This document shows, one piece after another, positions 18,835 through 27,174 of a DNA stretch of 64,000 nt (its first letter is position 1; every line of letters begins with the position of its first letter). Below the pieces are notes generated by a model. The model made no database searches. It was not told the DNA's origin and was given only the letters and a program-made list of their open reading frames with translations. The translations under genes were made by a program, and so were the position numbers. Source of the stretch: Gemmiger sp. An50 (GTDB lineage Bacteria; Bacillota; Clostridia; Oscillospirales; Ruminococcaceae); the NCBI RefSeq assembly GCF_002161595.1, contig NZ_NFID01000008.1, positions 1 through 64,000 of the forward strand. The letters run 5' to 3'.

Positions 18835-20101
18835 CCCGCACCTCGATCTGCGCGCCCGCGCGCTCCAATACCCGGAAAAAGTCCGGCCAGCTCTTGGCCA
18901 CCGCACCCGCGTCCCGGATTGTCACCGGCACTCCGGCGCAGAGACCCGCCATAGCAAGGCTCATCACCACCCGGTGGTCGTTGTGACTATCCAGCTCCGC
19001 CGGGGCGTGCAGTTCCGCCGGGCGGATGGTCACGGTGTCCTGGGTGCTTTCCATATCGGCGCCGAATTTGCGCAGCTCCTCTTCCATGGCAGCGATACGG
19101 TCACTCTCTTTAATGCGCAGCCGCCCGGCGTTGATGATCCTGGTCTCACCCTCGCAGAAAAGGGCCAGCGTCATCAGGATGGGGCCCAGGTCCGGGCAGT
19201 CGGCCAGGTCGATGACCGTGCCGGAAAGGGGAGCTTTTTCAAAGGTCACGCTGCTGCCCTGGCGCACAAAGCGGGCGCCGCAGCGCTCCAGAATGGGCAG
19301 AATGGCCCCGTCGCCCTGCAAAGAGTCCGGGCGCAGGTCCTGGATGGTGATGCCACCCAGCACCGCACCCAGCACGGCGAAGAAGGCTGCCTGGCTGTAG
19401 TCGCCCTCCACCCGGTAGTCCCGGCCGCGGCCGCACTGACCGCCGGGAATCAAAAGCTTCATGCGCGTCTCATCCGCCCAATCCACCTGTACGCCGAAGT
19501 CCCGCAGGGCAGCCAGGGTCAGCTCCACATAGCTGCGGCTTTCAAAGGGCGGGGTGATGGTGAGGGTGCTGTCCCCCTGCAGCAGCGGCAGTGCAAAGAG
19601 CAGCCCGCTGATGAACTGGCTGGACACATCCCCCGGAATGGTGTAATCGCCAGCGGCGAGGGGCCCGCGGATGGCAAGGCCCCCTTCGCTCTGGTCAAAT
19701 TCCAGGCCCTGTTCCCGGAACAGCTTCTCGTATACGCCCATGGGCCGCTGCAGCAGCCGCCCCCGGCCGGAAAATTCCACCCGGCGGCCGCACAGGCTGA
19801 ACACCGGGATCAGAAAGCGCAGGGTGCTGCCGCTCTCGCAGCAGTCCACCGGGCCGTCCGGGCAGGCCACACTGCCGCTGCCGGTGATCTGCGCCCAGCC
19901 TTCGCCCCGCTCCACCTGCGCGCCCAGCCGGGCGGCGGCGGTGAGGGTGGCGTCCACGTCCTGGCTGAATTCCAGATTCTCCACCCGGGAGGTTCCCCGG
20001 GCCAGCGCGGCGCAGAGCACCGCCCGGTGGGCCATGCTCTTGGAGGGCGGCGCGGTGATCCGGCCGCCGATGGCGGCCGGGGCTTGGATATGGGCGATCA
20101 T
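18827..20101 (-). CDS. aroA: 3-phosphoshikimate 1-carboxyvinyltransferase (EPSP synthase)
   Basis: 424 residues, typical length. It joins shikimate-3-phosphate and PEP to EPSP. The N-terminal PPSKSMAHRAVL is the substrate-binding signature, with SGSTLRFLIP and the DGDGAI-like and ESDRIAAMEEELRKFGAD blocks following. The second domain carries NDHRVVMSLAMAG. ATG at 20101 has GGAGG upstream; 24 bases separate it from the aroF stop. Part of the continuous aromatic operon. Confidence 0.97.
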   Translation of the reverse strand: MIAHIQAPAAIGGRITAPPSKSMAHRAVLCAALARGTSRVENLEFSQDVDATLTAAARLGAQVERGEGWAQITGSGSVACPDGPVDCCESGSTLRFLIPVFSLCGRRVEFSGRGRLLQRPMGVYEKLFREQGLEFDQSEGGLAIRGPLAAGDYTIPGDVSSQFISGLLFALPLLQGDSTLTITPPFESRSYVELTLAALRDFGVQVDWADETRMKLLIPGGQCGRGRDYRVEGDYSQAAFFAVLGAVLGGITIQDLRPDSLQGDGAILPILERCGARFVRQGSSVTFEKAPLSGTVIDLADCPDLGPILMTLALFCEGETRIINAGRLRIKESDRIAAMEEELRKFGADMESTQDTVTIRPAELHAPAELDSHNDHRVVMSLAMAGLCAGVPVTIRDAGAVAKSWPDFFRVLERAGAQIEVRDE

Positions 20102-20125
20102 GGGAGTTCCTCCTTTTGGGTCTGC

Positions 20126-21157
20126 TCAGTCAAGGGGTTGACGCACGCCCCGGCCCAGCACCTGAGCGATCTGACGGCACTGGTCGATGGTCTCGCGGAA
20201 CTTGTCCGGCTTGAGGGTCTGGGCGCCGTCGCTCCAGGCGTGCTCGGGGTCGGTGTGTACCTCGATGATCAGGCCGTCGGCACCGGCGGCCACGGCGGCC
20301 CGGCTCATGCTCTCCACCAGACGCCAGTCGCCGGTGGCGTGGCTGGGGTCGATGATGATGGGCAGATGGGTCTTCTGCTTGATGATGGGCACCACGGAAA
20401 GATCCAGCGTATTGCGGGTGTACTTCTCGAAGGTGCGGATGCCGCGCTCGCAGAAGATCACGTTCTCGTTGCCGCCGGCCATAATGTACTCGGCGCTCAT
20501 GATCCACTCCTCGATGGTGTTGGCAAGGCCGCGCTTGAGCAGCACCGGCTTTTTCATCTTGCCCACCGCCTTCAGCAGCTGGAAGTTCTGCATGTTGCGG
20601 GCGCCGATCTGCACCACGTCCACGTATTCCTCGAACTCGTCGATCTTATCCTCGCTCATCAGCTCGCTCACGATAGGCAGGCCGGTGGCCTCGCGGGCCT
20701 TCACCATGGCCAGGATACCCTCGGTGCCCAGGCCCTGGAAGGCGTAGGGGGAGGTGCGGGGCTTGTAGGCGCCGCCGCGCAGCATGCAGCCGCCCGCCGC
20801 CTTCACGGCCTGGGCGATCTTCATGGTGGACTCGTCGCCCTCCACGCTGCAGGGGCCGCCGATGATGACCAGCGGCTCGTTGCCGCCGATCTTGATGCCG
20901 TTCACGTCCACGATGGTGTCGGCCTCGTGGAACAGGCGGTTGGCCTTCTTGTAAGGAGCGGACACGCGGGTCACGCTGTCCACCCAGGGGTTGGCGGCAA
21001 CGACCTTCTCGTTGATCTTGGTGGTGTCGCCCACCAGGCCGAACACGTTGTAGTCGGTACCACGGATCAGAGTGACCTCCAGGCCCTGGCTCTCGAATTC
21101 GGAAATAATCTTTTGCAGCTCCTCCTGAGGAGTGCCGCGTTTGGTGGAAATAATCAT
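20126..21157 (-). CDS. aroF: DAHP synthase, type I-beta with N-terminal regulatory domain
   Basis: 343 residues. First committed step: PEP + erythrose-4-phosphate to DAHP. An N-terminal ferredoxin/ACT-like domain (about residues 1-70; MIISTKRGTPQEELQKII...LEVTLIRG) is the kind that confers feedback inhibition by Phe/Tyr in Thermotoga-type enzymes. The barrel has the metal-binding Cys in IGGPCSVE, KPRTSPYAFQGLG, LLKRG, and DPSHATG with the metal His. Forty-six bases separate it from aroQ; a purine-rich leader with GGGAAAGGG precedes the ATG. Confidence 0.96.
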   Translation of the reverse strand: MIISTKRGTPQEELQKIISEFESQGLEVTLIRGTDYNVFGLVGDTTKINEKVVAANPWVDSVTRVSAPYKKANRLFHEADTIVDVNGIKIGGNEPLVIIGGPCSVEGDESTMKIAQAVKAAGGCMLRGGAYKPRTSPYAFQGLGTEGILAMVKAREATGLPIVSELMSEDKIDEFEEYVDVVQIGARNMQNFQLLKAVGKMKKPVLLKRGLANTIEEWIMSAEYIMAGGNENVIFCERGIRTFEKYTRNTLDLSVVPIIKQKTHLPIIIDPSHATGDWRLVESMSRAAVAAGADGLIIEVHTDPEHAWSDGAQTLKPDKFRETIDQCRQIAQVLGRGVRQPLD

Positions 21158-21203
21158 ACGCTGTTTCTTTCCCTTTCCCTATAATTTATTTTCCTGTGAC
21201 TGG

Positions 21204-21647
21204 TTATTCTTTGTTCTTCTGAACGGTCTCGATGAGAAAATCCACCGCGTTCAGGTAGCCCTGCAGGCCCTGGCCGATGAAGTGCCCCTGGCAGGCCATG
21301 CCCGCATAGCTGATCTGGCGGAAGGGCTCCCGCTTGGTCACGTCGGTGATGTGCACCTCCGCCGCAGGCAGCGCCACCGCCTTCAGCGCGTCCAGGATGG
21401 CCACGCTGGTGTGGGTGTAGGCGCCCGGGTTGATGACGATGCCGTCGCAGTCGAAGCGGGCTTCCTGGATGGCGTCCACCAGATCCCCCTCGTGGTTGGA
21501 CTGGTAAAAGCGCACCTCCACGCCCCGCTCGTCGCATTTTTTCTGAATCAGCTCCAGCAGGCCCTGGTAGTCCACCGTGCCGTACAGGCCCGGTTCCCGC
21601 ACGCCCAGAAGGTTAAGATTCGGCCCGTTCAATACCAAAAGCTTCAT
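21204..21647 (-). CDS. aroQ: 3-dehydroquinate dehydratase, type II
   Basis: 147 residues, usual for type II enzymes. It dehydrates 3-dehydroquinate to 3-dehydroshikimate. N-terminal NGPNLNLLGVREPGLYG with the catalytic Tyr, INPGAYTHTSVAI with its Asn, and EVHITDVTKREPFR are all present. The start overlaps the aroE-aroK stop by 35 bases; MKLLVLNGPNLNLLG is the canonical N-terminus, which supports this start. Confidence 0.97.
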   Translation of the reverse strand: MKLLVLNGPNLNLLGVREPGLYGTVDYQGLLELIQKKCDERGVEVRFYQSNHEGDLVDAIQEARFDCDGIVINPGAYTHTSVAILDALKAVALPAAEVHITDVTKREPFRQISYAGMACQGHFIGQGLQGYLNAVDFLIETVQKNKE

Positions 21648-22881
21648 ACAACGCCTCCTGCGCGGCCTTCGTGGCCCTGCTGAAGGGCTCGCCGCTGTTT
21701 TTCACGCAAAGGTCCGCCGCCGCCTCATAGAGGGGCCGGCGCTCGGTCTCCATCTGTTTCAGTCCCTCCACGCTGGTGGAGAGGGGGCGGTTTCCGCCCA
21801 CCTTCAGCAGCTCCACCGGCCGGTCGATGAATACGATCACGCCGTTCTGGTGCAGCGCCCGCACGTTTTCCGGCCGCTTGACCACGCCGCCGCCGCAGCT
21901 GATGATCTGGCCGCTGCCCATGCCGAAACGGGCCGCGGTCTCGGTCTCCAGGGCGCGGAAGCCATCCTCGCCCCGCTCCTCAAAGATCTGGGGGATGGTC
22001 TTGCCCGCTGCCTTTTCGATCTCGGCGTCCAGGTCCACAAAGGGCCGCCCCAGGGCCTTGGCCAGCTGGCGGCCGATGGTGGTCTTGCCGCAGCTGGGCA
22101 TGCCCACCAGGCAGACGTTCAGCCGCTGGGCCCGGATGCGGCGCACGATGGGCTGAATCTTGGACGAGGGGATGCGCCGCCCGGTGAACTGCCGGGCCGC
22201 GTACAGCGCCTGGGCCACCAGCATTTCCAGGCCGCTGGCACAGGGGATGCCCGCCTCCTCGGCCCGCAGAATCAGCTCGGTATTGAAGGGGTTGTAGACC
22301 ACATCCAGCACCGCCTCCAGCCGGGGCAGGCCCGCGGGCTGGATGTGGCACTCGCCTGCGTTCGGGTACATGCCCGCCGGACTGGTGTTGATCAGAATCT
22401 GCACCTGGCTCTGGGCCTGCGCCTGCTCGTAGGTGAGCGCGCCGTCCCTGCCGGTGCGGCTGGCAAACAGAATTTCCGCCGCGCCCTGATCCTTCGCCAC
22501 CGCGTGCACCGTGCGGCTGGTGCCGCCGGTGCCCAGAATCAGCACGCTTTTGCCCTTGAAATCCACCCCGTGCTGGTTGGCCAGGTACAAAAAGCCGTCG
22601 TAGTCGGTGTTGTAGCCGTGGAGGATGCCGTCCCGGTTCACCACCGTATTCACCGCGCCGATGGCCTTGGCCCGGGGCTCCAGCCAGGCGCAGTAGGGGA
22701 TGACCAGCTGTTTGTAAGGGATGGTCACATTGATGGCCTTGAAGGCCTTTTTCTGCAAAAATTCCCGGGCCTGCTGCTCGGTGGGCAGGCTGCACAGCTC
22801 ATAGCGGTAGCCGCACAGCGCCTCGTGGATGGCTTTGGAGTAGCTGTGGCCCAGCTTTGCGCCGATCAGTCCGTATTCCAT
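21613..22881 (-). CDS. aroE-aroK: Fused shikimate dehydrogenase-shikimate kinase
   Basis: 422 residues from the ATG at 22881, which overlaps aroC by 16 bases. The N-terminal part (about 1-255) is AroE: GAKLGHSYSKAIHEAL, NVTIPYK, GAVNTVV, NTDYDGF and the NADP-loop GTGGTSRTV. The C-terminal part (about 258-422) is AroK: Walker A GMPSCGKTTIG, FVDLDAEIE and GGGVV. The polypeptide thus carries out steps 4 and 5 of the pathway, reducing 3-dehydroshikimate and phosphorylating shikimate. The fusion is continuous with no stop or frameshift at the junction. Confidence 0.95.
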   Translation of the reverse strand: MEYGLIGAKLGHSYSKAIHEALCGYRYELCSLPTEQQAREFLQKKAFKAINVTIPYKQLVIPYCAWLEPRAKAIGAVNTVVNRDGILHGYNTDYDGFLYLANQHGVDFKGKSVLILGTGGTSRTVHAVAKDQGAAEILFASRTGRDGALTYEQAQAQSQVQILINTSPAGMYPNAGECHIQPAGLPRLEAVLDVVYNPFNTELILRAEEAGIPCASGLEMLVAQALYAARQFTGRRIPSSKIQPIVRRIRAQRLNVCLVGMPSCGKTTIGRQLAKALGRPFVDLDAEIEKAAGKTIPQIFEERGEDGFRALETETAARFGMGSGQIISCGGGVVKRPENVRALHQNGVIVFIDRPVELLKVGGNRPLSTSVEGLKQMETERRPLYEAAADLCVKNSGEPFSRATKAAQEALYEAFGIERAES

Positions 22882-23999
22882 GGTGCTTCCTCCTCTGCCT
22901 GCCACAGCGGGCCCCAGCGCTGGGTGAGCAGATCCGCCAGCCCAAAGGCCACCGCCGCCGTCTGCACAATGGCAGCCCGGTGGGCGATGCAGGGGTCGTG
23001 ACGGCCCTGAATCTGCAGCTCGGCGGGCTGCAGGGTGCTCATGTCCACCGTCTGCTGGGGCTTGTAGATGCTGGGGGTAGGCTTTACGGCGGTGCGCACC
23101 ACCAGAGGCATGCCGTTGGTGATGCCGCCGTTGATGCCGCCGTTGTTGTTGGTCGTGGTAATGACCCGGCCGTTCTTCACGGTCATCGGGTCGTTGGCCT
23201 GGCTGCCCCGCAGCCCGGCCATGGCAAAGCCCGCGCCGAACTCCACGCCCTTCACCGCAGGAATGCTGAAGAGCAGGTGGGCCAGCTGGCTTTCCACGCT
23301 GTCAAAAAACGGTTCGCCCGCGCCCGCGGGCAGGCCGGTGACCGCCGTTTCCAGCACGCCGCCCACGCTGTCACCCTCACTGGCGGCAGCCCGGATGACC
23401 TGCTGCATGGCTTCGCCGGCGGCCTCGCTCAGCACCGGCAGGCCGGTGCAGGCGTCCAGGGCCTCCAACTGGGCGTTCAGGGCTTCCGGTTCCAGGGCAA
23501 AGGCCTCGTCCTCCACGCCCGCGATGCGCGCCGCGTGGGTGGCCACCCGAATGCCCTTGGCCAGCAGCATGCTCTGGCACAGCGCACCCGCCGCACACAA
23601 TGCGGCGGTGATGCGGCCGGAAAAATGCCCGCCGCCCCGGAAGTCCTCAAAGCCGCCGTATTTCACATGGGCGGTATAATCCGCATGGCCCGGGCGGCAC
23701 AGGCCCAGGGTCTTGGCGTAATCGCCCGAGCGGGTATTGGTGTTCTCGATCACCATAGTGATGGCGGTGCCGGTGGTGCGGCCGTTGTACACGCCGCTTA
23801 AGAAACGCACCCGGTCCGCCTCGATGCGGCTGGTGGACAGGCCGCCTTTTTTGGCCCGCCGTTTTTCCATCTGGGCGGCGATGAATTCCTCATCCACCGG
23901 AACGCCCGCAGCCAGTCCGTCCAGCACCGCGCCGATGGCCGCGCCGTGGCTCTCGCCGAAGATGGTCAGCGCCAGCGCGCTGCCGTATGTGTTTTTCAC
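22866..23999 (-). CDS. aroC: Chorismate synthase
   Basis: 377 residues. It converts EPSP to chorismate using reduced FMN. Family signatures: GSALALTIFGESHGAAIGAVLDG at the N-terminus, GRTTGTAITMVIENTNTRSGDY, RPGHADYTAHVKYG, GGGHFSGRITA and a C-terminal GRHDPCIAHRAA. The start is a GTG at 23999, four bases after the aroB stop; no ATG in the first 60 codons would preserve the conserved N-terminus. Confidence 0.97.
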   Translation of the reverse strand: MKNTYGSALALTIFGESHGAAIGAVLDGLAAGVPVDEEFIAAQMEKRRAKKGGLSTSRIEADRVRFLSGVYNGRTTGTAITMVIENTNTRSGDYAKTLGLCRPGHADYTAHVKYGGFEDFRGGGHFSGRITAALCAAGALCQSMLLAKGIRVATHAARIAGVEDEAFALEPEALNAQLEALDACTGLPVLSEAAGEAMQQVIRAAASEGDSVGGVLETAVTGLPAGAGEPFFDSVESQLAHLLFSIPAVKGVEFGAGFAMAGLRGSQANDPMTVKNGRVITTTNNNGGINGGITNGMPLVVRTAVKPTPSIYKPQQTVDMSTLQPAELQIQGRHDPCIAHRAAIVQTAAVAFGLADLLTQRWGPLWQAEEEAPWNTD

Positions 24000-24003
24000 C
24001 CAA

Positions 24004-25026
24004 TCACTTCCCCATCAGGATCGCGTTCAGCCCGGCCGCGTCCAGCTTGTCCAGCCGCCAGCAGCCCAGGCCGGGCACCTTCACCACCGTGATGCGCCCG
24101 TCGCGGAATTTTTTGTCGTGGAGCATGTAGGCCCACACCTTTTCCTTGTTGTAAGCAACCCGGGCGGGCAGGCCCAGCTTGCGGTAGACCGCCCGCACCC
24201 GCTTGGCCAGCTGACGGTCCTCGATCATGGGCAAAAGGCCCAGCGCCACACACTCGCCATGGTACAGGCCATTGGTCCGGCGGCCGGTGATGCCCTTTAC
24301 CGCCTCGATGCCGTGGCCCAGGGTGTGGCCCAGGTTCAGGATGGCCCGCATGCCCTTTTCGGTCTCGTCCTTTTCCACCACCTGCTTTTTGATGAGCAGG
24401 CTGCGGTAGATGATGGTCTCGATCTCCGCATCCACATCCAGCTTTTCAAACATCTCGAACAGCTCGGCGTCGCTGGTCAGGCTCATTTTCACCGCCTCGG
24501 CCAGGCCGTTGATGAAGTGGCGGCGGGGCAGGGTGGACAGGGTATCCGGGTCCACGATCACCAGCCGGGGCTGCCAGAAGGCGCCCACGATGTTCTTCGC
24601 CGCGCCCAGGTCCACGGCAACCTTACCGCCGATGGAAGAGTCGATCTGAGAAAGCGTGGTGGTGGGGCAGTTGATGAAATCCACGCCGCGCATGTAGGTG
24701 GCGGCCACGAAGCCCGCCAGATCGCCCACAACGCCGCCGCCCACGGCCACCACCAGGTCGCCCCGGTCGAAGCCCAGCTCCAGCATCCGGCACAGCAGTT
24801 TCTCGTATACCTTCAGGCACTTGCTGCCCTCGCCCTGGGGCACAGTTTCAATGTGGCCCTCCCGGCACTGGGCGCGCACGGTCTCGGCATATTCGGCGGG
24901 CACGCCGCTGTCGGTCACGATGAGCACCCTCCGGTTCAGATTGGCCAGAAGGCCCAGGTTGTGCAGCGCGCCGCGCTTCAGGATAATGTCGTAGCTGCGC
25001 TCGCCCAGCCGCATGGTCAGTTTCAT
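24004..25026 (-). CDS. aroB: 3-dehydroquinate synthase
   Basis: 340 residues. It cyclises DAHP to 3-dehydroquinate using NAD and a divalent metal. The ATG at 25026 has AAGGAG 10 bases upstream and gives the normal N-terminus (MKLTMRLGERSYDIILKRGAL). An earlier ATG at 25059 overlaps the pheA stop as ATGA but lacks a ribosome binding site, so I prefer 25026. Motifs: VVAVGGGVVGDLAGFVAATYMRG, PTTTLSQIDSSIGGKVAVD, and the metal His in NLGHTLGHGIE and LYHGECVALG. Confidence 0.95.
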   Translation of the reverse strand: MKLTMRLGERSYDIILKRGALHNLGLLANLNRRVLIVTDSGVPAEYAETVRAQCREGHIETVPQGEGSKCLKVYEKLLCRMLELGFDRGDLVVAVGGGVVGDLAGFVAATYMRGVDFINCPTTTLSQIDSSIGGKVAVDLGAAKNIVGAFWQPRLVIVDPDTLSTLPRRHFINGLAEAVKMSLTSDAELFEMFEKLDVDAEIETIIYRSLLIKKQVVEKDETEKGMRAILNLGHTLGHGIEAVKGITGRRTNGLYHGECVALGLLPMIEDRQLAKRVRAVYRKLGLPARVAYNKEKVWAYMLHDKKFRDGRITVVKVPGLGCWRLDKLDAAGLNAILMGK

Positions 25027-25055
25027 TCCGTTGGTACTCCTTGTCTGCTCGTTGC

Positions 25056-26120
25056 TCATTTTGTGTAGACCCCCAATACCCGCAGTGTGTTGCAAATTTG
25101 CCCCAGCGCCTCCAGCAGGGTCTTGCTCGCCTGCTCACCGGGCTGGCCTTCCAATTCCACGTAAAAATAGTATTCAAAGGGTACGCCGGGCATTGGCCGG
25201 CTTTTGATGCATTCCATATTGAACCCGGCCGCGCCGATGGCCTGGATCACCCGGGCCAGCTGCCCGGCCTTGTGATCCACCGTAAACAGCAGGCTGAACC
25301 GGTCGCCGCCGGTGGGCTTTTCCCGGGTAATCACGATGAACCGGGTGGTGTTGTCGCCGTCCGAGTTGATGCCCGCCGCCAGCACCTGCAGGCCATAAAG
25401 CTCCGCGGTCTCGGCGCTGGCAATGGCCGCCAGGGTCAGATCGCCGCTCTCGGCCACCTGCTTGGCCGCCACCGCGGTGTTCAGGCACTCGGAGGAGGAA
25501 AGGCCCAGGCTGTTCAAAAACCGGGCGCTCTGGGCAATGGCCTGGGGGTGGCTGACCACCCGGCGGATGTCCGCCAGCTTTGCCCCGGGCAGCGCCAGCA
25601 GATTCTGGCGCACCGGCAAATCGTAGACCTTGCACACGTGCAGCTCCGGGTAGGCAAAGCAGAGATCCAGCACGGCGGACACATCCCCCGCGTTGCTGTT
25701 TTCAAAGGGCAGCACGCCGTAGGCCGCCTCGCCGCTTTGCACCGCGTCGAACACCGCCGCCCAGGTGGGATAGCTTTTTGCCCCGGCCTGGGGGAACAGC
25801 TTGCGCAGCGCGATGTGGGAAAACGCTCCCTCCACGCCCTGGTAGGCCACCAGACTGCGGCCCAGCACCTCCATCTGATATTGCGCGGCCAGCTGACGCC
25901 CAGTCTGCCAGAAGGCCCGGTAATACTTCTCCAGCGCCGGGTCCTCTCTGACCGCCTCGGCCAGCAGTTCCGGGTCCGGTGCGCCGCTGGCAAACACCGG
26001 CTTTGCCTCGCCCTGCTCCCGGGCCCTTCGGGCCGCCAGTTCCATCCGGCGGCAGAACAGCCGGGCCAGCTGGCGGTCCAGCTCCTCAGCGGATTGTGTA
26101 ACGCTCTGTTCCGGTTCCAT
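25056..26120 (-). CDS. pheA: Prephenate dehydratase with chorismate-mutase-like N-terminus
   Basis: 354 residues from the ATG at 26120 (GGAGGG upstream). It makes phenylpyruvate from prephenate. Residues about 8-80 resemble the AroQ-type chorismate mutase helix bundle (EELDRQLARLFCRRMELAARRA), but the usual D..RE active-site block is not evident (PVFASGAPDPELLAEA), so the mutase may be inactive. Residues about 90-265 form the dehydratase domain (YQGVEGAFSHIA, PFENSNAGDVSAVLDL, NTTRFIVI). An ACT domain follows (about 275-354) with a CIKSRPMPG stretch matching the Phe-binding ESRP motif, so feedback by phenylalanine is likely. First gene of the aromatic operon. Confidence 0.93.
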   Translation of the reverse strand: MEPEQSVTQSAEELDRQLARLFCRRMELAARRAREQGEAKPVFASGAPDPELLAEAVREDPALEKYYRAFWQTGRQLAAQYQMEVLGRSLVAYQGVEGAFSHIALRKLFPQAGAKSYPTWAAVFDAVQSGEAAYGVLPFENSNAGDVSAVLDLCFAYPELHVCKVYDLPVRQNLLALPGAKLADIRRVVSHPQAIAQSARFLNSLGLSSSECLNTAVAAKQVAESGDLTLAAIASAETAELYGLQVLAAGINSDGDNTTRFIVITREKPTGGDRFSLLFTVDHKAGQLARVIQAIGAAGFNMECIKSRPMPGVPFEYYFYVELEGQPGEQASKTLLEALGQICNTLRVLGVYTK

Positions 26121-26135
26121 GCAACACCCTCCTGC

Positions 26136-26180
26136 CACATTAATGTGATAAAGTATACCATAGACCGGGCCATGGTACAA
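26136..26180 (-). promoter_or_regulatory. Promoter of the aromatic operon with palindrome at the start point
   Basis: Minus-strand TTGTAC (26180-26175), 17-bp spacer, TATACT (26157-26152). A 12-bp perfect palindrome CACATTAATGTG (26136-26147) starts four bases downstream of the -10 and covers the expected transcription start, an operator position. The leader is only about 25 nt before the pheA start codon, so no attenuator fits upstream of pheA. Confidence 0.7.
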
Positions 26181-26229
26181 CCGCCCCGGGCACTTTTTTC
26201 AGTCGGGTTCGGCTTTTTTCGCCGTTGTC

Positions 26230-26403
26230 TCAGCGCTTGGGCAGGTCCTTCTGCCGCTCCCGGGCCTGACGGGCCAGCTCCTCAAAGCTGCGCTCGCTGG
26301 TGTAGAACCGCCGGTAGGGGTTTTCCAGCGGGGGCCGGGGCGGGGGACCGGCTTTCTTTTTGCCCGGCAGCCAGCCGGTCAGCCGGGCCCACAGCCCCTT
26401 CAT
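26230..26403 (-). CDS. Small basic protein, unknown function
   Basis: 57 residues. Its ATG (26403) overlaps the stop of the upstream membrane-protein gene as ATGA, a common sign of a real coupled gene. The peptide starts MKGLWARLTGWLPGKKK, has a proline-rich middle and ends in a charged helix (SFEELARQARERQKDLPKR). No family recognised. It probably works with, or regulates, the gene before it. Confidence 0.55.
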   Translation of the reverse strand: MKGLWARLTGWLPGKKKAGPPPRPPLENPYRRFYTSERSFEELARQARERQKDLPKR

Positions 26404-27170
26404 CGGGCGGTGGCTCCGGCGGTGAGGGCATCAAACAGGGCATCGGCGGCATCCAGATTGCCTTCCTCATCCCCGGCATTGCTCCGGTGGCCCACCACAA
26501 AGCGGCTCATGTATTCCTGGCCGGTCACAACCTCGCCCGCCATGGTGGTGTATTCGCCCAGGTCCAGCGACGCCAGCACCGGGCAGTCGCTCCAGTTATA
26601 CCACTCCACGCCGTCCAGCAGATTGTCCTCGTCCGGCATGCTGCCGTCCTCCCGGGCCAGCACGCCGTAAGCATTCTGGAAGGCCTCCGGCTCATCCACC
26701 AGGAAGATATAGGCGTCGCCGGAGGCAAGGTCCGCGGTGAGCGCCGTGGACTGGGCCATCTGCATATAGCCGTTGGTCATATCGGTCATGGCATCGCCCA
26801 CATCCTGGGCGGCGCTGCCGCTGGTATCCGGCTGCTCCAGGCTCACCTGGTAGGAGCGAATCTGAGCCAGCACCTGACCGTCGCCGTTGGAATCCTCCAT
26901 CACGCCGCCCAGCGCCTGCTCCAGCGCGGTCTGCAGCTCGGTGGGCAGCGGCTGGGCGCTGACCAGAGCGATCTGCTCGTCCGGGTGCACGGTGGTGATG
27001 GCCTTCCAGACATAATGCCCCGCAATAGCAACCAGGACAGCTACGACCGCCACGATCTTCCAGTTGTAGTGCCACCAGTTGGCAGCCTTCTGCTTTTTGG
27101 TGTATTCAATGGGCTCGTCCGGCTTCAGATCCTCCGGATCGATGTTCAGGGTATAGCGTGCGCTTGCCAT
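26400..27170 (-). CDS. Single-pass membrane protein, unknown function
   Basis: 256 residues. Cytoplasmic N-terminus of about 35 residues (ARYTLNIDPEDLKPDEPIEYTKKQKAANWW), one membrane helix (WKIVAVVAVLVAIAGHYVW, about 36-56), then an acidic external part of about 200 residues with no recognised domain. It lies 4 bases after the plsC stop and overlaps the next small ORF, so the three genes form one transcript. I do not recognise the family. Confidence 0.75.
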   Translation of the reverse strand: MASARYTLNIDPEDLKPDEPIEYTKKQKAANWWHYNWKIVAVVAVLVAIAGHYVWKAITTVHPDEQIALVSAQPLPTELQTALEQALGGVMEDSNGDGQVLAQIRSYQVSLEQPDTSGSAAQDVGDAMTDMTNGYMQMAQSTALTADLASGDAYIFLVDEPEAFQNAYGVLAREDGSMPDEDNLLDGVEWYNWSDCPVLASLDLGEYTTMAGEVVTGQEYMSRFVVGHRSNAGDEEGNLDAADALFDALTAGATAR

Positions 27171-27174
27171 GGTC

